64,000 bases of DNA. It comes from Caldifarciminota bacterium (GTDB lineage Bacteria > Hydrothermota > Hydrothermia > UBA1063 > CAJXJZ01). Position 1 is the stretch's first letter. Each line of letters begins with the position of its first letter. The stretch covers positions 62,001 to 126,000 of the forward strand of contig JALSNX010000001.1 in NCBI GenBank assembly GCA_026986775.1, in the 5' to 3' direction. The notes under the pieces were generated by a model, which made no database searches, was not told where the DNA came from, and worked only from the letters and a program-made list of their open reading frames with translations. A program made the translations under genes and the position numbers. Shown piece by piece: positions 15,746 to 24,024 of the stretch.

Positions 15746-17122
15746 TTATTCTAAATTTAATTTCCCCATCTTATACCTCAGCACCCTTTCAGAGATGCCA
15801 AGTCTTTTTGCAGCGCGGGATTTTACGCCGTTTTCCATTTCTAATGCCCTCTTGATTAACTCCCTTTCAAGATTTTCTATTGCTGCATTTAAATTGAGTT
15901 CTTTTAATTCTGAAAGTGATATACTTTCATTATCACTCTTTATCTTTAAAAGATAGTCGGGCAAATCCTCTTTTGTTATGTATTCCTCCTCTGCAAATAC
16001 CACTGCCCTGTGCACTATGTTTTCAAGTTCCCTTATGTTACCCGGATAGGGATATCTTACAAGTAACGCCTGTGCATCAGCGGAGAAACCTTTTATTGTT
16101 TTTCCTTCAATCTCCGCATATTTTTTGAGAAAGTAATCAAGAAGAGGTACAATGTCTTCGCGTCTCTCTCTCAGCGGGGGGATATATATGTGCACGACAT
16201 TTATTCTGTAGTAAAGGTCTTCCCTGAATTTGCTCTCCTTTACCATCTGTTCTATGTCTTTATTGGTTGCTGTGATTAGCCTGAAGTCTATAATCTTTTC
16301 AGTTGAGGCACCAAGAGGTATTATTCTACCTGTTTCAAGGGATTTCAGGAGTTTAACCTGCACATTTAAGGCGAGTTCTCCTATTTCATCAAGAAATAGA
16401 GTTCCATTGTTTGCAAGTTCCAGAATACCTCTTTTGTCTTCATATGCTCCCGTGAAGGCACCCTTTCTGTATCCAAAAAGTTCCGCCTCTATAAGGGTTT
16501 CAGGTATGGCGGCTATGTTCACATCTATGAAAGGCCCTTCTTTTCTTTTTGAGTGTTCGTGAATAATGCGGGCAAGCAAACTTTTTCCTGTCCCACTCTC
16601 ACCTGTAAGTAGTATGGGTGTTTCAGAGGGTGCCACTTTCAGCGCTGTCTGGAGTATTTTTTTCATTTTGTCAGACCTGTAAACTACAGAAGGTAGTTCA
16701 ACTTTATCTCTTAGCCCTGAAAACAATTTCTCCTCAAATACAATATCTCTGGAAAGATTTTTAAGTTTTTCCCTGAGTACCTCAAAATTTACGGGCTTGA
16801 CTATATAATCAACAGCGCCATTTTTCATTGCTGCAACTGCTGTGTTTACATCGTTCATGGCTGTTACCATGATACATTTTACGAAAGGAAAATTAGAGCG
16901 TACGTTTTTAAGAAGCGTTAAGCCATCGGCATCGGGTAACCTTATATCTAAAAGTGCTATATTAATGTCGGCATCTTCTAATATTTGAAGGGCTGTTTTT
17001 TGATTGGGGGCGGCAAATACCCTGTATCCGGCGTCTCTTAAGAACTCTGTAAGCAGTTTTCTCTGTACATCTTCATCTTCCACAACGAGTAAGTTGATCA
17101 GATTTTCATGTCTTTTACGCAT
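15746..17122 (-). CDS. NtrC-family sigma-54 response regulator
   Basis: A 458-residue activator with three domains. The receiver (1-125) has phosphoacceptor D59 in LLDIRLPD. The AAA+ domain (about 145-380) has Walker A GESGTGKS, the sigma-54 contact loop GAFTGA and Walker B GTLFLDEIGE. A Fis-type HTH (SRAAKRLGISERVLRYKM) ends the protein. It overlaps the histidine kinase gene by 25 bp. Its likely target is the sigma-54 promoter at 21362-21379, which has two palindromes upstream in the position of enhancer sites; this link is inference. Confidence 0.93.
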   Translation of the reverse strand: MRKRHENLINLLVVEDEDVQRKLLTEFLRDAGYRVFAAPNQKTALQILEDADINIALLDIRLPDADGLTLLKNVRSNFPFVKCIMVTAMNDVNTAVAAMKNGAVDYIVKPVNFEVLREKLKNLSRDIVFEEKLFSGLRDKVELPSVVYRSDKMKKILQTALKVAPSETPILLTGESGTGKSLLARIIHEHSKRKEGPFIDVNIAAIPETLIEAELFGYRKGAFTGAYEDKRGILELANNGTLFLDEIGELALNVQVKLLKSLETGRIIPLGASTEKIIDFRLITATNKDIEQMVKESKFREDLYYRINVVHIYIPPLRERREDIVPLLDYFLKKYAEIEGKTIKGFSADAQALLVRYPYPGNIRELENIVHRAVVFAEEEYITKEDLPDYLLKIKSDNESISLSELKELNLNAAIENLERELIKRALEMENGVKSRAAKRLGISERVLRYKMGKLNLE

Positions 17123-18342
17123 AATTCAACTGTTGTTCCTTTATTCTCCTCTGAAAATACCATTACATCACCACCCAGCACAGTGGCTATTTTTTTAACA
17201 GTTGCAAGTCCTATGCCCATGCCGTAGGTCTTGGTGGTATAAAAATGTTCAAAAATCCTTTCTTTTTCTTCATCCTTTATTCCCGGGCCATTGTCTTTGA
17301 CCGAGAAGCATACTTTTCCGTCTCTTTTGTAAACTTTTATTTCTATAACAGGCATTTCCACTTTGTAATCACGCATGGCTTCGACTGCGTTTTTAATTAT
17401 ATTGGAAAGGGCATGAACAAGTAGTGTGTAGTCTGAACTAAATTCAGAAACTTCAATTTGCTTTAAAACCTGCACATTAAAATCTATATTTTCTCTAAAA
17501 ACCTGCTTTAAAACATTCTCAATTAAATGCTCTGTTATTATTTGTTCTGCCTTTGCCTGCATACTCCTTGCCAGTGTGCCAAACCTTTCCACAATACTGT
17601 TCATTTTCATGACCTCGCCATTGATTATATCAATGTATTCAGGCCTTGCCCCCTTCTGTTTCATCAACTGAAGTGCCATATTAAGAGCATTTAGCGGGTT
17701 TTTTAATTCATGTGCCATCTGAGCAGATAGTCCTGATAGTTCCCTGTAGTACCTGCTCCTTGCTGTTTCTTCTTTGAGCCTTATTTCATCATTTACAATT
17801 TTCTTCTCCATCAGGAAGTATACCCAGAACGCTCCTGCCATCAAAACAAAAATTACCATGGATGTAAGAAGTATATTCTTCCATGAATTCTTCCATACAT
17901 TTTCTATATAGTAAAGGGAATATCCTCCCACAAGATAATATCCATCTTTGATGTATGTGTGGAACTCTATAATGGGATAATCTGGTGTGTTTATATAAAC
18001 ATAGGGTAACCGGGTGTCCACCTCCTGCGGGTCAAAGGGTAAAAAGCCTTCATAAGCAGTGTACCATGCTATAAGACTATCCTGCTTCAAAAGTGCTATA
18101 TAATCAAAATTGCCTGTGTCAACCATCTCGGCAAAGAGCGGATAAATTTTACTCGGTGTCAGTGTATCCATCTCTCTCAATGTTGATTTTAAAAGTGACC
18201 TGGTGATTAATACATCCTTAAGTGCTATTTCTCTGAGGATTCTCCTGTTATGAAAGGAATTGTAAATAAGAAATCCCATATACAGTGAAAATATGAAAAA
18301 AATTAGAAGGAATGTGCCGATTTTTCTACTCTTAATCCTCAA
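17098..18342 (-). CDS. sensor histidine kinase, NtrB-like two-component partner
   Basis: A 414-residue kinase. TM1 is at about residues 9-28, an extracytoplasmic sensor of about 125 residues follows, and TM2 is at about 157-178. The phosphoacceptor is H211 in MAHELKNPLNAL, and the ATPase domain has the N box (NIIKNAVEAM), G1 (DNGPGI) and F box (HFYTTK). It is the cognate partner of the sigma-54 regulator that overlaps it downstream. The periplasmic sensor and Met-rich and OB-like neighbours suggest that it senses envelope metal or redox stress, as ZraS does. Confidence 0.92.
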   Translation of the reverse strand: MRIKSRKIGTFLLIFFIFSLYMGFLIYNSFHNRRILREIALKDVLITRSLLKSTLREMDTLTPSKIYPLFAEMVDTGNFDYIALLKQDSLIAWYTAYEGFLPFDPQEVDTRLPYVYINTPDYPIIEFHTYIKDGYYLVGGYSLYYIENVWKNSWKNILLTSMVIFVLMAGAFWVYFLMEKKIVNDEIRLKEETARSRYYRELSGLSAQMAHELKNPLNALNMALQLMKQKGARPEYIDIINGEVMKMNSIVERFGTLARSMQAKAEQIITEHLIENVLKQVFRENIDFNVQVLKQIEVSEFSSDYTLLVHALSNIIKNAVEAMRDYKVEMPVIEIKVYKRDGKVCFSVKDNGPGIKDEEKERIFEHFYTTKTYGMGIGLATVKKIATVLGGDVMVFSEENKGTTVELCVKDMKI

Positions 18343-18800
18343 TGCCTTCCTCTTCTTCTTCCTCCCTCTTTAAAGCCACCGTCCAGCATCCCGCCATCTT
18401 TTCTATGACCACCATTTTCCTCACTTTCCCAGCCATATCTGCGTGCCCTGTGTTTGTGCCACATGGGAAAGCCGTTCTCAGTCCTCAGTACAATCTTTCT
18501 TTTTCTTGTGAAATTATACAGTTCCCTTGCGACCACAAATCTCTCTCTATTTGTGCATCTTGCACCACGAACCAGAACAGAATCTCCCTTTGCGGGTAAA
18601 CTCTCTATAAACCATGATGGTCCCAGCACCACATCCCTTATATTTTCATTTTCCATCCGTAATCTCACTATGAGAACATTTGCCCTGCCGTGCTGTGCTT
18701 TATCAAGGTATATGCTATCAACACGACCACTTAAAGATAGAGTATCCCCGGGATTGTATAGATATCCTCCAAATCCAAGGATTACAAATAAAAGTATCAT
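18339..18800 (-). CDS. OB-like exported protein with basic tail
   Basis: A 153-residue protein with a short hydrophobic export signal (residues 1-13). Residues 20-105 show an OB-fold-like strand pattern (LSLSGRVDSI, VLIVRLRM, DVVLGPSWFIESL, GDSVLVRGAR, RFVVARELY) ending in the VLRTENGFPMWHK motif. The tail is rich in Gly, Arg, Glu and His (GGRRRGRH). Not matched to a named family. It overlaps the kinase start by 4 bp and sits 11 bp after the barrel gene, so it is probably an accessory of the same stress locus. Confidence 0.6.
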   Translation of the reverse strand: MILLFVILGFGGYLYNPGDTLSLSGRVDSIYLDKAQHGRANVLIVRLRMENENIRDVVLGPSWFIESLPAKGDSVLVRGARCTNRERFVVARELYNFTRKRKIVLRTENGFPMWHKHRARRYGWESEENGGHRKDGGMLDGGFKEGGRRRGRH

Positions 18801-18811
18801 ACAATCACCCC

Positions 18812-19861
18812 CTAAAATCCCATACCCAGATATAAAGACAGGGCATTTTCTCTGTATGAATACACTGGTACATCTGAATTGTTATTTTTAAAAACATAGC
18901 GTGAACCAAGATTCCATTCGGTATTTCCAATATCAAAATTATAAAGGATATTCAGTGAAAAAGAGGTATACACATCATCCCTTGAGAGTTCGCTTCCTGA
19001 TGTATCCGTATATCTTACTGTTTTATTGAAAAGATTATACGCGGTTTTTACTGTGAGCCCCTTTATTAAAATCAAAGTGGCTCCGAGTGTGCCGTAAATA
19101 CCACACTCTGCATACTGTGTTTCAAACAAACCTGCATCTATAGGAACATCACTGCTTGTGCTAATGCGGTTGCTCTCAGGAGAGTAAGCATATCCAGCCT
19201 CTGCAAAAACACCAAAAGGCCTTATTATATTCTGGGCTATCCTCGCTGCAAAGTCACTTCTGTACAGTGTTTTATTATCGGCTTCTGTTAATGTGTATCC
19301 TTCCTTTCTGCCGTAGGTATAAAAGTCGGTACTATAAAGAGTTTCATGTCTGATTTTAGCAGAGCCATATATTTTTAAAGTGGTCGCAGTGGGTAAAAAG
19401 AATAGAATAGAAAGGGATGGTTTGTGCTCTTCGTATCTCAGGATGTTTTCGGCATTCAAAAATTTTATACCGTAATAGGGTTTTATCAAAATATCACTTC
19501 CAGCATAGATTTTGGAGGAGAGGGAAGGAATGAGATATAAGTAGGTTGAATATCCCCCGAAATTAACACCACCCTCAACATCCATCTGTAAGAAACTTCC
19601 CGGTGTGAGTATATCTCTGAAATATGTAAGTGCGCCACCCAGCGTATAATTAGTCAGGGAGTCGTGATTGTAAAACAGGGAGAGATTTGAAAACAGCGTA
19701 AGCATCAGGGGATTGGTATCACCGCCGGACTCATAGGATAAGTCAACATAGGTTATATAATCCCCTGAAGGCATACTGCCTAAGGTTGCATTGTCCGTAA
19801 AGTACTGTTCAAGGCCAATATTTAGATAAATCGGTACAAGTATAGCCCAGATTCCCACCAT
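18812..19861 (-). CDS. predicted outer-membrane beta-barrel protein
   Basis: A 349-residue protein with a hydrophobic N-terminus and then alternating amphipathic strands rich in Tyr, Ser and Thr. It ends in ALSLYLGMGF, with a terminal Phe as Bam-inserted barrels have. Long periplasmic/extracellular turns contain TDFYTYGRKEGYTL. No family recognised. It sits between the DUF2202 gene and the OB-like gene in the minus-strand stress locus. Confidence 0.65.
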   Translation of the reverse strand: MVGIWAILVPIYLNIGLEQYFTDNATLGSMPSGDYITYVDLSYESGGDTNPLMLTLFSNLSLFYNHDSLTNYTLGGALTYFRDILTPGSFLQMDVEGGVNFGGYSTYLYLIPSLSSKIYAGSDILIKPYYGIKFLNAENILRYEEHKPSLSILFFLPTATTLKIYGSAKIRHETLYSTDFYTYGRKEGYTLTEADNKTLYRSDFAARIAQNIIRPFGVFAEAGYAYSPESNRISTSSDVPIDAGLFETQYAECGIYGTLGATLILIKGLTVKTAYNLFNKTVRYTDTSGSELSRDDVYTSFSLNILYNFDIGNTEWNLGSRYVFKNNNSDVPVYSYRENALSLYLGMGF

Positions 19862-19986
19862 TTCATCACCTTCCCATTTGTTTTTCCTTATAAGTTTAAA
19901 GTCTTTAATTCATAAATCCGCATTAAAACCCAAAGAAGCCATAGAAAGTACAGAACCAAATAACTTGGACTGGAATAAAAGATAGA

Positions 19987-20014
19987 GGGAGAAGCATTGA
20001 ATAAAACTTCTCCC
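19987..20014 (-). terminator. hairpin after the DUF2202 gene
   Basis: GGGAGAAG and CTTCTCCC form an 8-bp stem with a 12-nt loop, followed on the minus strand by a T-rich stretch (TCTATCTTTTATT). It would end or attenuate transcription between the DUF2202 gene and the barrel gene. Confidence 0.55.
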
Positions 20015-20035
20015 GTAAAACCCATCTCCCTCATA

Positions 20036-20736
20036 CTAAAATCTGCTGCCTCTTCTTCTGCCCATTCCTCTCATGGTTTTAGAAGTAACTATTTTATTGA
20101 ATTCTTCCTGAGAGATGTACATGGGAGTATATGACCCGCCGTATCTTTTAAGCACACTGTAAAATCTATTTAGATGATTGTAGGAACCTCTTTTCAGGTT
20201 ATTGTAAACAAATTTAATATCCTGATTATCCACTTTTCTGAGTGATTCGTTTAAATCGTAGATGTCAAGATCTTCTATGAGACAGCCCACTTTGAGTGCA
20301 TCGTTAAGAGATTTTTTACCATCTTTTATGAGTTTATCATAGAGTTCTTGCATTTTAGGGTCGCTAAACTTGCCCTTTACATCATCCTTTACAGGGTCTT
20401 GTAATTCGTATTTTTCAATGAGTGCCTTTACCATGTCCATATGCCTCTGCTCACTTTTTGCAATGTTGGCGAAAGCCGGCAGTTTCCAGTACTCATATAA
20501 TTTGAGGTAAACATCCCTTGCAAGTTTTTCCTCCTCTCGCATGTGCTTGATGGAGGTTATTTCCTCCGAACTGAGTTCCTCTTTAGGAAGGTTTTTCACA
20601 TAATCTATTCCATATATACCTCGCTGCAAATTTCTCCTACCATTTCCCATACCCTGAGCAAATGTGAGGGTAAATGCACCCAGTATGAAAAAAAGCCACC
20701 TGTAAAATATTTCATGCTTCTTTTTATTCCTTTCAT
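20036..20736 (-). CDS. DUF2202 ferritin-like protein, signal peptide out of frame
   Basis: The body (from 20650, 204 residues) is a DUF2202 ferritin-like helical protein: MREEEKLARDVYLKLYEYW and SEQRHMDMVKALIEKY supply ferritin-type Glu and His, and it ends in a GMGRRRGSRF tail. The natural start is at 20736: GGAGG precedes ATG AAA GGA, and the peptide begins MKGIKRSMKYFTGGFF. It then leaves frame at seven A residues (20688-20694, plus strand). One extra base there restores FFILGAFTLTFAQGMGNG, a perfect signal peptide joined to the body. Sequencing error, slippage or phase variation are all possible. Confidence 0.7.
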
Positions 20737-20764
20737 TTTAAGCCTCCTTTTGACTTTTTTATAA

Positions 20765-20783
20765 GGCGGGGCGTAGCCCCGCC
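20765..20783. terminator. strong GC hairpin between Met-rich and DUF2202 genes
   Basis: GGCGGGGC and GCCCCGCC form an 8-bp GC-rich stem with a 3-nt loop. On the minus strand it follows the Met-rich gene and is succeeded by TTATAAAAAAG, with little T tract. It may attenuate readthrough or stabilise the upstream message, so that the first gene is made in excess. Confidence 0.55.
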
Positions 20784-20802
20784 ATGTGAGATAAGTTTGT
20801 GA

Positions 20803-21333
20803 TTAATTATGGCCACCGTGGCTTTTATGCCTCCTGTGCGAACCCATGCCACCTTCACCATCGGTAGCCGAGCTACTGGGGGAGTTTTCTCCATTCATAC
20901 GTTTCCTTGTACCTTTTTCGGCTGTACCACTCGTATGATTTCTCATCCTCTTTCTTGTCCTTACCTGTGCACTATCGGGCACACCATCACAATTCTCATC
21001 ACGCATTCTTTTTCTCATTCTCTTCATAACGGAACTATCCCGAGGCATACCATCTTCATTCATCATTCTGCGTTGTTTCTGCATACGCATTGAGTCCTGC
21101 ATACCTTCATTATGTCTGTACATATGATGATGCCTCATCTGATTCATGAGAGAATCTTTCATGGATTTTTTATACTGATAGCGATGCTGGTACTGAGTCT
21201 GCATTGAGTCCATAGTCTGTATTTCTGACTCTGTATCCTGTGTGACCTGCGCAGAGACCGGAACAACCCCTGCGAGTACTGCTGCCATGCCCAGTACAGC
21301 CACTTTTTTGAGTATCTTTCCTCTTACCTTCAT
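20803..21333 (-). CDS. Met/His/Arg-rich secreted protein
   Basis: A 176-residue protein with a clear signal peptide (cleavage near VSAQ). The mature part has about 18 Met and 10 His, clustered in MNQMRHHHMYRH and MQDSMRMQKQRRMM. A calcium-type loop DENCDGVPD (about residue 113) follows, then an Arg/Gly/His tail ending RRHKSHGGHN. Composition suggests binding of Cu(I), Ag(I) or Zn in the periplasm; ZraP and Spy-type chaperones are functional analogues, not proven homologues. AGGAGG precedes the ATG, and a sigma-54 promoter with two upstream palindromes drives the gene. Confidence 0.65.
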   Translation of the reverse strand: MKVRGKILKKVAVLGMAAVLAGVVPVSAQVTQDTESEIQTMDSMQTQYQHRYQYKKSMKDSLMNQMRHHHMYRHNEGMQDSMRMQKQRRMMNEDGMPRDSSVMKRMRKRMRDENCDGVPDSAQVRTRKRMRNHTSGTAEKGTRKRMNGENSPSSSATDGEGGMGSHRRHKSHGGHN

Positions 21334-21361
21334 TTTATACCTCCTTTTACGCCTGTATTAC

Positions 21362-21379
21362 TGCAATCTTTATGCCAGA
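21362..21379 (-). promoter_or_regulatory. sigma-54 promoter of the Met-rich operon
   Basis: Minus-strand text CTGGCATAAAGATTGCAG. GG (21376-21375) and GC (21364-21363) are separated by exactly 10 nt, as in the -24/-12 consensus TGGCAC-N5-TTGC, with one mismatch in the conserved bases. The predicted start of transcription is about 18 nt before the ATG at 21333. A sigma-54 activator is encoded in the same gene set. Confidence 0.75.
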
Positions 21380-21429
21380 AGTTAAAACGCCTGCAAATAC
21401 AGTAAAAGTTTGTCCATGGACATTATGAC

Positions 21430-21476
21430 CGACAATTTTGTTGGGAATCTGATTGTACGCTACGACAATTTTGTCG
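21430..21476. promoter_or_regulatory. two palindromic upstream activator sites
   Basis: CGACAATTTTGTTG (21430-21443) and the perfect palindrome CGACAATTTTGTCG (21463-21476) lie 33 bp apart centre to centre, about three helical turns. They are about 60 and 94 bp upstream of the -24 element. This is the classical arrangement of enhancer sites for an NtrC-type dimer; the activator at 15746-17122 is the obvious candidate. Confidence 0.65.
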
Positions 21477-21479
21477 AAT

Positions 21480-21505
21480 AAAAAAACGGGGGGCAAAGCC
21501 CCCCG
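21480..21505 (-). terminator. intrinsic terminator of the secreted protein gene
   Basis: Minus-strand CGGGGGGC, TTT loop, GCCCCCCG, then seven T residues. It is the clearest intrinsic terminator in the window and lies just after the gene ending at 21531, insulating it from the sigma-54 control region. Confidence 0.9.
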
Positions 21506-21530
21506 AAAAAGTGCAGATGTTTATTTTTGA

Positions 21531-23060
21531 TTATTTCAACTTGATGAACTTCCCTCTGAGCACTCTATTTCCACCTTCCACTGTCATAAAGTAAATACCC
21601 TGCTTAAGCGGCGAGATGTCCATACTCAATGTATTACCTTCTGCTTCAATTACTCTTTCCTCTGCAACTCTGCCTGCTATATCAAGTATTCTAACTCTGA
21701 GTTTTCCTTTAAATGGCACGTTTGCCTTCAAGACATCACCTATTAAATTCACCTTCAGATTACTTTCTGAGACATGTCTCTCGGCAACATTGGTATAAGC
21801 CATGTAATCTATATAAAACTGCGTGCTGTCATAGATTGGAATGGGTGGGGTTCCGACCAGGTGGTAATAATCATTATGCCACATTATGGCAGGTGTTAAT
21901 AGATTAGCGTAGTTTTTTATTCTGGGTTTGTAGTAAGGAGAAAAATTGGCAAGATACGTATAGGTATTGCTATCTGATACCATTCCCCGGTAATCTGAAA
22001 ATCCAATAGAATCATCATAGTCTATAATCTCCTGATACCACACTCTTGTATCGGTTCCATCATATCCTACAAAGGATAAATTAAATCCACCACCCCACAA
22101 TCCATACCATGTTACCATATCTATCTTATGTATTGTAGTAAAGTCGCTGTTGTACGGATACTCCCTGAGTTGTATTGTATTCCCATCGTCAGTACTCCAT
22201 GCAAAATAGAGTCTGTAGGAATCCACTATGGTCCATACTATCATGTTTCCATGTATATCCACCGCACATTCTCTGTAGTTACCAGTACTTTTTAGAAGAT
22301 GGAGTGCTGATATATTAACAGGAGACTGCGAAATTACATCCTTCCAAACTTCGTAATAAATAGAATAGTCATTATTACTTGTGTTTGTATATGATTCTGC
22401 GTATACAAGTTCTATTGTATCACCACCGTACGGTCTTGCTGCAAAATCAAGGAGCCTGAGAGCTATGTCTGATGACCAGGATATCTTTCTTCTTATTATA
22501 GAATTCCATGTGTTGCCATTGTCATCGCTTCTCAATACCTCAATTAATGAAGTATCAGCACTTTTACCCATTGCCATCGCATATAAGTGATGGATGTTAT
22601 CTGCATAAACCTTCTGGAATTTAATGTCAAGCACTGTATCCATGGAAAAAACTATAGGACCTCTAATAGAATAAGCTGATAAATCGGCGAAAGGAAGTAG
22701 AATAACATAAGCCGTATCCAGATATTTACTCGGGAAAAACACAATAAGGCTGTCGTACATGTAATCTAAAGCAATCTCATTGTAGAGGAAAGAAGAATCA
22801 CTAATATAATAAAATCCATTCAAGTAGGACCATGTTCTGCCCGTATCCTGAGACATATAGATTCTAAATGTGTTTAGGTTGCTGTTATTGTAATCATAAA
22901 ACTCGTAAGCGCAGAACATCATCGTGTCATTTGGTATTACAAGGTCATACGATACGGGATACTGAGAACTGTTTGTACTGGTGATGTAGCTATCCTCTCC
23001 CCATGCAAACAAAAGCACAGGGAGGAGCATTAGTGCATAGACATACTTTTTGTTTATCAT
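21531..23060 (-). CDS. secreted protein with sialidase/BNR-like body and type IX-like sorting domain
   Basis: A 509-residue protein with a signal peptide (residues 1-19). The body has repeated BNR-like motifs (SQDTGRTWSYL, SDDNGNTWNSI, STDDGNTIQLR), as in beta-propeller sialidases and photosystem stability factor-like proteins. The last 75 residues are a type A sorting domain (VRILDIAGRVAEE, LSMDISPLKQGIYFMTVEGG). Predicted to be a surface protein; no catalytic residues can be assigned. It is transcribed alone from a consensus promoter at 23085-23113. Confidence 0.75.
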   Translation of the reverse strand: MINKKYVYALMLLPVLLFAWGEDSYITSTNSSQYPVSYDLVIPNDTMMFCAYEFYDYNNSNLNTFRIYMSQDTGRTWSYLNGFYYISDSSFLYNEIALDYMYDSLIVFFPSKYLDTAYVILLPFADLSAYSIRGPIVFSMDTVLDIKFQKVYADNIHHLYAMAMGKSADTSLIEVLRSDDNGNTWNSIIRRKISWSSDIALRLLDFAARPYGGDTIELVYAESYTNTSNNDYSIYYEVWKDVISQSPVNISALHLLKSTGNYRECAVDIHGNMIVWTIVDSYRLYFAWSTDDGNTIQLREYPYNSDFTTIHKIDMVTWYGLWGGGFNLSFVGYDGTDTRVWYQEIIDYDDSIGFSDYRGMVSDSNTYTYLANFSPYYKPRIKNYANLLTPAIMWHNDYYHLVGTPPIPIYDSTQFYIDYMAYTNVAERHVSESNLKVNLIGDVLKANVPFKGKLRVRILDIAGRVAEERVIEAEGNTLSMDISPLKQGIYFMTVEGGNRVLRGKFIKLK

Positions 23061-23084
23061 AACTCCCTCCTGTTAATATGGGAA

Positions 23085-23113
23085 ATTATACAGCTATCCT
23101 TATTTTGTGTCAA
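23085..23113 (-). promoter_or_regulatory. consensus sigma-70 promoter of the secreted protein gene
   Basis: Minus strand TTGACA (23108-23113), 17-bp spacer, TATAAT (23085-23090). It drives the gene starting at 23060, which has AGGAGGGAG before its ATG. Here the message does carry a leader, unlike several neighbouring transcription units. Confidence 0.85.
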
Positions 23114-23146
23114 GAAAAAATAAAATTTGGCATAGGGCTGTAATTG

Positions 23147-23989
23147 TTAATCTGTGATATCACTTATAATTCTGAAATAAGCGGATTGAATTTCTAAAAT
23201 GGCATCAGAAACCTGTAAAGATACATCTTCAATTTTGTTTACAGGCAATATATCATAGGTAGTTCCTGCAAGAAAGGCCCCGTCAATATCAGGTATTTCC
23301 TCCACCCGTAATGGTCTTTCTATAATTTTAAAACCAAGTTGAGGCGCTATAACTTCTATTACATTTTTTCTTGTTATTGAAGGTAAAATACCTGTATCCC
23401 GAGGATGTGTAATCAATTCGTTTCCCTTAATTGCAAAAAAAGTAGAGGATGTGCTTTCTGTTATTACGCCGTTTTTATAAAAGAGTGCATCAAAATAACC
23501 TTTTTCTTTTGCCTTCATTTTCGCTATAACATTGGGAAGTAGCATTGTTGTCTTAATGTCACACCGCCCCCATCTTATATCTTCGTGGAGGATAAGTGAA
23601 ACTCCGTTTTTCAAAAGATTATCTGCCAGAGGTTTAAATTTTGATGTAATGAGGATAAAGGTAGGCTCAAGGTTATGCCCGGGAAGATGGCTCCTTTGCT
23701 CTTTACCTCTTGTTATCTGAATATAAATTGAGGATTCATCTTCATTAAGCCTCACAAGCGCTTTGGCGATAATTTCGTCTATTTGTGTTAGGTAAACGGG
23801 TATCTTTATTCCAAGTTCTAAAAGCCCTCTCTTTAATCTTTCAATGTGTTCCTCAAGGAAATAAGGCCTTTTGTTTTTTGCCCTTATTACCTCATATACA
23901 CTGTCTGCGAAGTAAAGACCTCTATCATCAACGGGAATTTTTGCATCTTCTGTAAACTTACCGTCTATAAAATAAACGGCTTTCGGCAT
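23147..23989 (-). CDS. class IV aminotransferase (D-amino acid or branched-chain)
   Basis: A 280-residue PLP enzyme of fold type IV. Family marks are VYEVIRAKNKRPYFLEEHIERL, the PLP lysine in RCDIKTTMLLPNVIAK, the EST(S)ST Glu-loop (GVITESTSSTFFAI) and the FLAGTTYDILPV end motif. The balance of features fits D-amino acid aminotransferase (D-Ala/D-Glu for peptidoglycan), but branched-chain transaminase or aminodeoxychorismate lyase activity cannot be excluded. I take the ATG at 23989 as start: the -10 box ends 6 nt before it and no Shine-Dalgarno exists. A TTG at 23995 is in frame. Confidence 0.82.
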   Translation of the reverse strand: MPKAVYFIDGKFTEDAKIPVDDRGLYFADSVYEVIRAKNKRPYFLEEHIERLKRGLLELGIKIPVYLTQIDEIIAKALVRLNEDESSIYIQITRGKEQRSHLPGHNLEPTFILITSKFKPLADNLLKNGVSLILHEDIRWGRCDIKTTMLLPNVIAKMKAKEKGYFDALFYKNGVITESTSSTFFAIKGNELITHPRDTGILPSITRKNVIEVIAPQLGFKIIERPLRVEEIPDIDGAFLAGTTYDILPVNKIEDVSLQVSDAILEIQSAYFRIISDITD

Positions 23990-23995
23990 GGGCAA

Positions 23996-24024
23996 ATTAT
24001 AATGTAAACCTTAAAAATTGTGAA
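23996..24024 (-). promoter_or_regulatory. sigma-70 promoter giving a leaderless aminotransferase mRNA
   Basis: Minus strand TTCACA (24019-24024), 17-bp spacer, TATAAT (23996-24001), then 6 nt and ATG. The plus strand has its own TATAAT (24043-24048) for the divergent gene, whose best -35 (TTGTGA at 24018) overlaps this one. Confidence 0.75.
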
